64,000 nt of DNA, taken from the NCBI GenBank assembly GCA_964035575.1, contig OZ037882.1, positions 310,001 through 374,000 of the forward strand, in the 5' to 3' direction. The notes beneath the pieces are model-generated. The model saw only the letters and a list, made by a program, of their open reading frames with translations. It had not been told where the DNA came from and ran no database searches. Positions 56,146-64,000 of the stretch are shown here, one piece after another. The position numbers were made by a program, and so were the translations under genes. The stretch is from Rhynchopus sp. YZ270_cl-10 (lineage: Eukaryota > Euglenozoa > Diplonemea > Diplonemida > Diplonemidae). How positions within the stretch are numbered: position 1 is the stretch's first letter; each line of letters opens with the position of its first letter.

Positions 56146-57291
56146 TCAGTAGGGGTGCAGATGTCTCGTCTCAATAGTGTCTCGTCTCAAGTTCGTAATC
56201 ACTATCATACGTGAACACGGCGATATCGCAAACGCATAGGGAGCGACGTCAGAGAACGTACGCACACAGGACATGGTCGCCACATCATACTGGTGCAGAG
56301 TATACTCGTTACGAGATTGTTCACCTTGAGAGGTCACAAACGCAACAACAACGTACTTCCCACATGGAGTGAACTGTACGCCACAGACGCGATACTGCTC
56401 CTTTTCAAAGCTTGTAAGAGCCGCACCACTCCAGTCATAGAGCTGCACTTTGTCAGAACATGTCACAGCAAAGACAGAGGCAGATCGTGAAAGAGCCACG
56501 TAGCACGTGTGCCACCCATCCGCAGGCACACATACCACAGCTTCACCTGTGTTCAGATCCCACAGACGTACGTTCCCCTCCTTGTCGGAGGGGCTGATCA
56601 TCCACCCACCACAGTCCGATACTGCCACGTTACCGCGCAAGTATGCGCACCCCTTGTGCGAGATAGAGCGGAGCAACGTCAGGTCTTCGTCATACACAGA
56701 GACGCCTCCTTCGCCATGGGAGACAACAACACCGCCACACGCGAATACGTAGCACGAGGAGTCAACTTTGCGGAGCACCTCCCCACCCGGAAGCGCAACC
56801 TCGTGGATACCTTCCTTGCACGTCATGTAGCAGCGTGTCTTGCACCGTGAGATGGCAAGCGCGTAATATATCCCACTGTCTAGTTTGAACCTGAAGGCAG
56901 GGATGAAGGTTTCTGTGTCGAAGCCGGTGACGTAGGATGCCTGCTGTGTCATCTGTACATAGAGGCAGAGTGCTCCACAAGGAGACAGTGATAGGCGATT
57001 CACATGCATCTGCCTACCAGGTGGCCTTTCTTCTACACTGCACTCAGCAGGACACTTAATGTCAGCCAAGCGAGGGCGGGCAAGCACAACCTGCACCCCT
57101 CCACCAAACGCAGTGTCCTGCAGACGGCACGTCCCCTCCACCACTTCAGTGCCGATGCGCACCTCGACAGACGCAGGCGAGACAGCAAGCGCCCTGCATG
57201 CAACCCTCTTCGCCTCTGCAACGTTTGCGTCGCACGGCACATCCACTGTCGCAGTCACGCCTGACTCTTCCAGCACAAAGGTCACATCCAT
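56146..57291 (-). CDS. Ubiquitin-like plus WD40-type propeller protein, array copy 3
   Basis: 381 codons from the ATG at 57291. N-terminal marker PPGRQM (shared with copies 4 and 5), C-terminal marker VTSQGEQSRNEYTLHQ (shared with copy 5). Small insertion WHTCYVALSRS near residue 275. Beta-grasp part differs at CRALAVSP. Intact. Confidence 0.85.
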   Translation of the reverse strand: MDVTFVLEESGVTATVDVPCDANVAEAKRVACRALAVSPASVEVRIGTEVVEGTCRLQDTAFGGGVQVVLARPRLADIKCPAECSVEERPPGRQMHVNRLSLSPCGALCLYVQMTQQASYVTGFDTETFIPAFRFKLDSGIYYALAISRCKTRCYMTCKEGIHEVALPGGEVLRKVDSSCYVFACGGVVVSHGEGGVSVYDEDLTLLRSISHKGCAYLRGNVAVSDCGGWMISPSDKEGNVRLWDLNTGEAVVCVPADGWHTCYVALSRSASVFAVTCSDKVQLYDWSGAALTSFEKEQYRVCGVQFTPCGKYVVVAFVTSQGEQSRNEYTLHQYDVATMSCVRTFSDVAPYAFAISPCSRMIVITNLRRDTIETRHLHPY

Positions 57292-58139
57292 TGTTTCTTC
57301 ACGGGTCTGTTGTGTTTTGCTGTGATGTATTGTATGACTTCGCAACTCGAGTGTTCAGGTAAACGCCATCCAAAGAATGGGAAGGGAACACTGTGCTCAC
57401 ATTGATACGAAAGCCTCCTTAAGACGCGAACCTAAAGCAGGTTTTGTTTTAGGGGTGGTTAATGAAACAAGCTTGATTTAAAAAAAAAAAAATGGTTGAT
57501 TTTCTCTGTATTGATTTGGCTTTAAGATTTGTTGTGTCGAACAAACATTTGTGTAAGGGGGAAGTTATTTAGGAGGAGTTATTAGAAGAAGCGTGTACGT
57601 TAACAACGATTCCATGGGAGTTAAATGTGCTGCTGAGTGGTGCTGCTCTATGCAGAACAGTGCTTCTTCTTCATCGGTTGAGTTGCGTGAGGACAACTAT
57701 CGGTGCTTGATTGCTTAGGAAAGATCTCCTTGCTGTAGGCACTGTGGCGAAGAGGTTGATGGCTTACTATGCCTTACTATAGATGAGGGCACTTACAATT
57801 TCTTTGGGGTTTTCGGGGGTGGGGTTTGAAGAAAGGGGAAAACGAGATGGGCAAGAACTTAACTTAACGGATAGAAATGGCATTCACTGCAAAACAGGGG
57901 TTGGCAGAATTACTCATTGTCCCCTTATTTTGCCAGTGTTGAACTGTTTTACTTACTTCCGCGTACTTCCTCGAACGTAGCAACTGTGTTCAGTCTGGTT
58001 TCTGCCACATACTCATTCACAAAAGTTCCTCACGCTCTCCACAGGAGAACTGTTTGCCTCGTCGTAGCCAATATCAGGTGCTTCTGAGGTGGACTGCCTG
58101 CGAGAAGCTGCACAAACACAACCTCCCGCAAAACATCGC

Positions 58140-59264
58140 TCAGTAGGGGTGCAGATGTCTCGTCTCAATAGTATCTCGTCTCAAGTTCGTAATCACTATC
58201 ATACGTGAACACGGCGATATCGCAAACGCATAGGAAGCGACGTCAGAGAACGTACGCACACAGGACATGGTCGCCACATCATACTGGTGCAGAGTACTCT
58301 CTTTACGAAATATTTCTTCACTCATACACTCAAAAACGACGTACTTCCCACATGGAGTGAACTGTACGTCACAGATGAGACGCTGTTTCTTTTCAAAGAT
58401 TGTAAGACCACTCCAGTCATAGAGCCGCACTCTGTCAAAGCACATCACAGCAAAGACAGAGGCAGACCGTGAAAGCGCCACGCGCATCCCATACGCAGGC
58501 ACACATGCCACAGCTTCACCTGTGTTCAGATCCCACAGACGTACGTTCCACTCCTTATCGGCGGGGCTGATCATCCACCCACCACAGTCCGATACTGCCA
58601 CGTTCCTGCGCAAGTAGGCGCACCCCTTGTGTGAGATAGAGCGGAGCAACGTCAGGTCTTCGTCATACACAGAGACGCCTCCTTCGCCATGGGAGACAAC
58701 AACACCGCCACACGCGAATACGTAGCACGAGGAGTCAACTTTGCGGAGCACCTCCCCACCCGGAAGCGCAACCTCGTGCGTACCTTCCTTGCACGTCATG
58801 TAGCAGCGTGTCTTGCACCGTGAGATGGCAGGCACGTCATATATCCTACAGTCTAGTTTGAACCTGAAGGCAGGGATGAAGGTTTCTGTGTCGAAGCCGG
58901 TTACGTAGGATTCCTGCTGTGTCAAATGTACAAGGAGGCAGAGTGCTCCACAAGGAGACAGTGATAAGCGATCTACACGCATCTGCCTACCAGGTGGCCT
59001 TTCTTCTACACTGCACTCAGCAGGACACTTAATGTCAGCCAAGCGAGGGCGGGCAAGCACGACCTGCACCCCTCCACCAAACGCAGTGTCCTGCAGACGG
59101 CACGTCCCCTCCACCACCTCAGTGCCGATGCGCATCTCGACAGACGCAGGCGAGACAGCAAACTCTGTGCACGCAACCCTCTTCGCCTCTGCAACGTTTG
59201 CGTCGCACGGCACATCCACTGTCGCAGTCACGCCTGACTCTTCCAGCACAAAGGTCACATCCAT
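58140..59264 (-). CDS. Ubiquitin-like plus WD40-type propeller protein, array copy 4
   Basis: 374 codons from the ATG at 59264. N-terminal marker PPGRQM as in copies 3 and 5, but C-terminal marker MSEEIFRKESTLHQ as in copy 1. The blade around residues 290-310 is the most diverged of the set (CFDRVRLYDWSGLTIFEKKQ) and lacks three residues. The leader before the ATG has lost three codons. The spacer to copy 3 is the shortest of the array. Confidence 0.85.
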   Translation of the reverse strand: MDVTFVLEESGVTATVDVPCDANVAEAKRVACTEFAVSPASVEMRIGTEVVEGTCRLQDTAFGGGVQVVLARPRLADIKCPAECSVEERPPGRQMRVDRLSLSPCGALCLLVHLTQQESYVTGFDTETFIPAFRFKLDCRIYDVPAISRCKTRCYMTCKEGTHEVALPGGEVLRKVDSSCYVFACGGVVVSHGEGGVSVYDEDLTLLRSISHKGCAYLRRNVAVSDCGGWMISPADKEWNVRLWDLNTGEAVACVPAYGMRVALSRSASVFAVMCFDRVRLYDWSGLTIFEKKQRLICDVQFTPCGKYVVFECMSEEIFRKESTLHQYDVATMSCVRTFSDVASYAFAISPCSRMIVITNLRRDTIETRHLHPY

Positions 59265-59692
59265 TGTTTTCAGGGTCTGTTGTGTTTTGCTGTGAGGTAT
59301 TGTATGACTTCGCAACTCAAGTGTTCAGGTCAACGCCATCCAAAGAATGCGAAGGGAACACTGTGCTCACATTGATACGAAAGCCTCCTTAAGACGCTAA
59401 CAAAACAACACTTCTGTTCCCTAACCTGATGAAGGATGCCGTAAAGCAGTTTTTCGCAGACGGCTGCGAATGAGCTTTCATCCGGCTAAAAAGCCTCTCT
59501 CCACCTGGGCGTTGCTGATGGGTGGGTAATGGTAACAGTATTGTGATGGGAGCCCATTGGAATACGCAAAATACATCAAAATACTGAGGTTGAAACAAGG
59601 TTGGTTTTCTCTGTATTGATTTGGCTTTAAGATTTGTTGTGTCGAACAAACATTTGTGTAAGGGGGAAGTTATTTAGGGGGGGTTGTTAGAA

Positions 59693-59883
59693 CACGACGG
59701 TGAAGTATAGTACATTACAAGTGAAGTTACTAGTAACGTTACAAGTGAAAAACCGTTACAAGTGAGTTACAAGTGGGTTACATGAAGTACAGGCAAAATC
59801 AGGTGGTAACTGGTGGGTTACAAGTGAGTTACATGTAACTCACTTGTAACTCCACTTGTAACACCCGTTACTTCACCGTAGTG
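59693..59883. mobile_element. CACG-type MITE with 2-base AA duplication, in the array
   Basis: 191 bases with ends CACGACGGTGAAGTA and TTACTTCACCGTAGTG, flanked by AA. Other spacer copies read TTAGAAGAAGCGTG at this spot, so the empty site is known. The interior is built of TTACAAGTGAGTTAC-type units. Ends match the elements at 9540 and 32147. Confidence 0.9.
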
Positions 59884-60476
59884 AAGAAGCGTGTACGTTA
59901 ACACCGATTCCATGGGAGTTAAATGTGCTGCTGAGTGGTGCTGCTCTATGCAGAACAGTGCTTCTTCTTCATCGGTTGAGTTGCGTGAGGACAACTATCG
60001 GTGCTTGATTGCTTAGGAAAGATCTCCTTGCTGTAGGCACTGTGGCGAAGAGGTTGATGGCTTACTATGCCTTACTATAGATGAGGGCACTTACAATTTC
60101 TTTGGGGTTTTCGGGGGTGGGGTTTGAAGAAAGGGGGAAAACGAGATGGGCAAGAACTTAACTTAACGGATAGAAATGGCATTCACTGCAAAACAGGGGT
60201 TGGCAGAATTACTCATTGTCCCCTTATTTTGCCAGTGTTGAACTGTTTTACTTACTTCCTCAATTGTTCAGCACTGGCGAACTGTTTTACTTACTTCCGC
60301 GTACTTCTCGAACGTAGCAACTGTGTTCAGTCTGGTTTCTGCCACATACTTACTCACAAAAGTTCCTCACGCTCTCCACAGGAAACCCTTTTGCCTCGTC
60401 GTAGCCAATATCAGGTGATTCTGAGGTGGACTGCCTGCGAGAAGCTGCACAAACACAACCTCCCGCAAAACATCAC

Positions 60477-61613
60477 TCAGTAGGGGTGCAGATGTCTCGT
60501 CTCAATAGTGTCTCGTCTCCAGTTCGTAATCACTACCATACGTGAACACGGCGATATCGCAAACGTATAGGGAGCGACGTCAGAGAACGTACGCACACAG
60601 GACATGGTCGCCACATCATACTGGTGCAGAGTATACTCGTTACGAGATTGTTCACCTTGAGAGGTCACAAACGCAACAACAACGTACTTCCCACATGGAG
60701 TGAAGTGCACGTCACAGACGTGATACTGCTCCTTTTCAAAGCTTGTAAGAGCCGCACCACTCCAGTCATAGAGCTGCACTTTGTCAGAACATATCACAGC
60801 AAAGACAGAGGCAGATCGTGAAAGCGCCACGTGCATCCCATCCGCAGGCACACATGCCACAGCTTCACCTGTGTTCAGATCCCACAGACGCACGTTCCCC
60901 TCCTTGTCGGAGGGGCTGATCATCCACCCACCACAGTCCGATACTGCGACGTTACCGCGCAAGTAGGAGCACCTCTTGTGTGAGATGGAGCGGAGCAACG
61001 TCAGGTCTTCGTCATACACAGAGAATCTTCCGTCGCCACGGGAGACAACAACACCGCCACACGCGAATACGTAGCACGAGGAGTCAACTTTGCGGAGCAC
61101 CTCCCCACCCGGAAGCGCAATCTCGTGCAGACCTTCCTTGCACGTCATGTAGCAGCGTGTCTTGCACCGTGAGATGGCAGGCGCGCCATGTATCATACAG
61201 TCTAGTTTGAACCTGAAGGCAGGGATGAAGGTTTCTGTATCGAAGCCGGTGACGTAGGATGCCTGCTGTGTCATCTGTACATAGAGGCAGAGTGCTCCAC
61301 AAGGAGACAGTGATAAGAGATTTACATGCATCTGCCTACCAGGTGGCCCTTCTTCTACACTGCACACAGCAGGACACTTAATGTCAGCCAAGCGAGGGCG
61401 GGCAAGCACAACCTGCACCCCTCCACCAAACGCAGTGTCCTGCAGACGGCACGTCCCCTCCACCACCTCAGTGCCGATGCGCATCTCGACAGACGCAGGC
61501 GAGACAGCAAACTCTGTGCACGCAACCCTCTTCGCCTCTGCAACGTTTGCGTCGCACGGCACCTCCACTGTCGCAGTCACGCCTGACTCTTCCAGCACAA
61601 AGGTCACATCCAT
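60477..61613 (-). CDS. Ubiquitin-like plus WD40-type propeller protein, array copy 5
   Basis: 378 codons from the ATG at 61613. N-terminal marker EGPPGRQM, C-terminal marker VTSQGEQSRNEYTLHQ as in copy 3. Blade markers KRCSYLRGNV and FSVYDEDLTLL. This is the most upstream gene of the array if the cluster is read from right to left; repeated flank ends near 61720, where unique sequence begins. Confidence 0.85.
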   Translation of the reverse strand: MDVTFVLEESGVTATVEVPCDANVAEAKRVACTEFAVSPASVEMRIGTEVVEGTCRLQDTAFGGGVQVVLARPRLADIKCPAVCSVEEGPPGRQMHVNLLSLSPCGALCLYVQMTQQASYVTGFDTETFIPAFRFKLDCMIHGAPAISRCKTRCYMTCKEGLHEIALPGGEVLRKVDSSCYVFACGGVVVSRGDGRFSVYDEDLTLLRSISHKRCSYLRGNVAVSDCGGWMISPSDKEGNVRLWDLNTGEAVACVPADGMHVALSRSASVFAVICSDKVQLYDWSGAALTSFEKEQYHVCDVHFTPCGKYVVVAFVTSQGEQSRNEYTLHQYDVATMSCVRTFSDVAPYTFAISPCSRMVVITNWRRDTIETRHLHPY

Positions 61614-61719
61614 TGTTTCTTCACGGGTCTATTGTGTTGTGCTGTGGTGTATTGTATGACTTCGCAACTCGAGTGTTCAGGTCAACCACATCCAAAGAAT
61701 GGAAAGGGAACACTGTGCA

Positions 61720-62149
61720 GTCGTCTCTTGAAAGGCGCGCTGACCCCCCACGGGTGGCCCCGATAGACACCCTGACACTATCCATCAGTACTGGGGGCTA
61801 TGTGCATTTCCTTCAGAGGGCAGAATATTCAACATTACATTTGGTTCAGATTTCTTAACAGCAAAGTGCCCTTAGGACCTACACATGACCCAAGCAGATG
61901 AAACAACCGTTGTCGATTCCGGATGCCAAAAAAAAAAAAAAATGAATCTTTCTACACCTGCAGAGTCCGTATTTCATTTTCAGAACTTCCACGATTTTCG
62001 TAACACAGATGACTTTCCATTATGCCACTTCCAAAGTACCCAAAAAAGGGTAATTGCACACCAAATGCGTAAAAAAAAAAAAGTCCTTCTCACACAAAAG
62101 CAGTCAATAGCAGAGCCTGTACATGGCACGCCACCCGTCTTCTCTCCAT
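61720..62149. other. Spacer right of the propeller array
   Basis: Unique sequence after the array ends, with A runs at 61928 and 62074. No gene is seen. Confidence 0.5.
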
Positions 62150-63005
62150 AAGAGTACTGAGGGCACCTTCTCTTCTCCTCTCCGTTGTTGTGCGCCTTCA
62201 GCAGAGAGTGCACATGCCACATGCCACATGCCTCGTAGTGGAGGGTAACCTCGTTGCCAAGCGGGCTATCGTAAACCGTCGTGGAACGGCGCGAGAATGG
62301 CATCCTTCACCTTGATGTCGCCACCAAATGCACAGTAACCACGTGGCCCAGCCTCCACCACCTTGAGCACTTCCTTCTCGTCCATCCATTGCCAGCCTCG
62401 TAGAGTTCCTCGCGCGCACTCTTGATCCCTGTGTGTGTGTTGGGGGGTGTATTATCACGCCAAGCATACTCTCAAAGGCCTCCTCATCGTTCTTCTAAAC
62501 CAGCTGCAACTTCTGCATATTCGGACCTGTTGAGGCAGTACTCCTACAGGTTGACTTCCTTACCCTCCCCAGGTGGGGAGGGTCCTTCATGCACCACAAA
62601 GAGTGTGTTTGGCGTTGTGCAGTGCTCGACCTTCACTCCTACACTCTAGAGTTACTTCCTTTGAACTCCATCAGGCTCAATTGGTATCATGGACAGGGGG
62701 TCGCAGATGTCTTCGTAGTGAGACAGCAGCTTCGTCTTCGTCTCCAACCTGTTTGGGTAAAGTGTGTATGTGTGTGTGTGTGAGGTAAACATACCAGTGG
62801 TACAGAGGGTCCCGATGATTTCCGGGTGGTCTGGTGGTATGTGTGCGTACTATCGAAGTCAAGCATCTTCCCCCCGCGGAGGAGAGGAGAGGAGAGGAGG
62901 GGAGGGGGGTGGCTTGCTGTCTACTGACTTCCTTCTCGCCGCTCTTCAGGTTGATGACAACCTTCCAGACAAATGCCTTGCCTGACGGAACAGTCGTGAT
63001 ATGGT
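62150..63005 (-). pseudogene. Eroded multi-exon gene, family unknown
   Basis: Several separate minus-strand stretches look coding but do not form one open frame: about 63000-62930 (GKAFVWKVVINLKSGEKEV), 62750-62670 (KLLSHYEDICDPLSMIPIEP), 62620-62560 (LFVVHEGPSPPGEGKEVN), 62390-62290 (DEKEVLKVVEAGPRGYCAFG) and 62290-62190 (VYDSPLGNEVTLHYEACGMW). They are interrupted by stops, frame changes and low-complexity GT/CA and GGGAGA tracts that may mark old introns. I do not recognise the family. Confidence 0.5.
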
Positions 63006-63282
63006 TTGTGTGTGTGTGTTTTGATAACTAATAGGGGTAATTTTCGCGCAGAATATGGCCCCAATTTGGGTGTGTGTGTTTGAGACCAGGTTGTGGGCTA
63101 TTCCTAGTCGGAATAACGCCCATTTTGTCTGTGTATGTCTGTTCGTGGTGCAGATTGGGGGTGCACAGTGGTAAGAGCAACAAGCTAGCTTCGAATACAG
63201 CCGGGCAGGCTCTGGTCAAGAAATGAATTCATATACATTCTTTTCTTAGCGAAACAAAAAGAATGCAAAGAGGGTGCAAAAA

Positions 63283-63519
63283 ATGTCAAGAAAGAAAAAG
63301 AATCCGCTTTCGATGGTATTTCAAATTTTGGCTGAAGAAAATTACAGACATGATACACCCCCTTTCCCAAATGCTATACCCACACCCCTGGCCACAGTGT
63401 ATGCTTTGAGAGACGAGTTGGACCACATAGGCTTACTCCTTTGGTGCCTTGATGATGACTACTTCCAAACCCTCCCCGATAAGCACATCCCCACCACCCT
63501 TAAAACCCTTCTCCTCTAG
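63283..63519 (+). CDS. Short unknown ORF
   Basis: 78 codons from the ATG at 63283 (MSRKKKNPLSMVFQILAEEN, ending TTLKTLLL). No motif is recognised. It is on the opposite strand from all confident genes, so it may be chance or part of a repeat. Confidence 0.2.
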   Translation: MSRKKKNPLSMVFQILAEENYRHDTPPFPNAIPTPLATVYALRDELDHIGLLLWCLDDDYFQTLPDKHIPTTLKTLLL

Positions 63520-63568
63520 TCACATCAGCACCGAACCCTCAGACATTACCGTCGCGTCAGTGACACTT

Positions 63569-64000
63569 CTATTCGTCCTCAATAGCTCTCAATGCTGGAA
63601 AGTCGTATGTCTCCAAAGAAGTGCAACCTTCAAGAAAACTGCTCCCTACCTGTACTACTCCACTCAATCCTGTAAAATCAATTGAGGTCAACGCTGTGCA
63701 ATTTAATAAGAAGCAGTCCCCAAGGCTTGTGACATTGCTCATTCCTGCAAAGTCAATTGAGGTCAACGACGTGCAATGTGATAAAAAGTAGCCCTCAATT
63801 CGTGTCACGCCACTCAGTCCTGCAAAGTGGATTGAGGTCAACGACGTGCAACGAAGTAAGAAGCAGCCCCAAAGGCTTGTGACATTGCTCATTCCTGCAA
63901 AGTCAATTGAGGTTAACGCTGAGCAACTTAACAAGAAGTAATCCCCAAGGTAGCTGACGCTGCTCAATCCTGCAAAGTAGATAGAGGTTAACGCCGTGCA
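63569..64000 (-). CDS. BspA-type leucine-rich-repeat protein, 5' end outside window
   Basis: The frame is open to the right edge and ends at 63569. It consists of about six copies of a 23-residue repeat, CTSLTSIDFAGMSNVTSLGD-type with FLL(N/S/R)C between units. This is the TpLRR/BspA-like (LRR_5) class, common in surface or adhesion proteins of flagellates and bacteria. The last unit is followed by SLETYDFPALRAIEDE. Neighbouring units are 80-90 percent alike in DNA, which allows copy-number change by slippage. Whether a signal peptide exists cannot be seen. Confidence 0.75.
   Translation of the reverse strand, partial: CTALTSIYFAGLSSVSYLGDYFLLSCSALTSIDFAGMSNVTSLWGCFLLRCTSLTSIHFAGLSGVTRIEGYFLSHCTSLTSIDFAGMSNVTSLGDCFLLNCTALTSIDFTGLSGVVQVGSSFLEGCTSLETYDFPALRAIEDE

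Noticed and set aside
1-64000. Spliced-leader, tRNA, rRNA or snRNA genes.
   Set aside because: I looked for tRNA-like arms and a diplonemid-type leader and found only the T-arm-like end of family E; no full gene could be supported.

Overview
The window looks like nuclear DNA of a flagellated unicellular eukaryote. Every gene I can support lies on the minus strand, from two PP2C phosphatases at the left edge to a leucine-rich-repeat gene cut by the right edge. That layout suits the one-way, probably polycistronic gene clusters of Euglenozoa. Six of the genes have ordinary cis-introns, and all fifteen donors I could place (thirteen complete introns, two more with the donor only) begin GTAT. One-way clusters plus cis-introns plus heavy repeat load would fit a diplonemid-like euglenozoan better than a trypanosomatid, but this is inference. 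I found no spliced-leader, tRNA or rRNA gene. The standard genetic code fits all genes.

Layout. 1-7.3 kb: a PP2C gene and a diverged second copy about 5.3 kb away, separated by a gene with a ubiquitin-like start and a possible nuclease core, plus small inverted-repeat elements and an octamer array. 8.1-9.2 kb: a leucine-rich-repeat protein with an acidic tail. 9.5-10.4 kb: nested transposons. 12.6-17.9 kb: a four-exon gene for a kinesin-like protein whose motor domain has lost its P-loop. 19.9-22.6 kb: two TTAA-flanked (piggyBac-like) elements joined at one TTAA; one has a near-identical inverted copy at 34.5-36.1 kb. 22.8-24.2 kb: a CFAP410 (C21orf2) orthologue. 25.0-26.3 kb: an adenylate kinase with an RIIa-like N-terminus. 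27.2-28.7 kb: a tyrosine-recombinase (Crypton-like) element with inverted ends. 28.7-39.8 kb: gene-free, a mosaic of MITEs, a hAT-like element, an LTR-like fossil and short dispersed repeats. 39.8-40.4 kb: a small Mind-bomb-repeat protein. 42.2-44.9 kb: a Golgi-type GT61/EOGT-like glycosyltransferase in three exons. 45.2-49.4 kb: a fold-back element broken by a 3-kb element that itself holds another. 49.5-61.7 kb: five tandem intronless genes for a ubiquitin-like plus WD40-type propeller protein, with recent transposons between copies. 62.1-63.0 kb: an eroded gene. 63.3-64 kb: a small unknown ORF and a BspA-type leucine-rich-repeat gene.

Functional reading. CFAP410, the RIIa-adenylate kinase and the kinesin-like protein are all plausible flagellum or cytoskeleton proteins. 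The propeller array shows mosaic exchange of N- and C-terminal variants and is the most actively evolving host locus here. The repeats are unusually informative because several insertions can be compared with an uninterrupted copy inside the same window, which fixes element ends and target-site duplications by eye.
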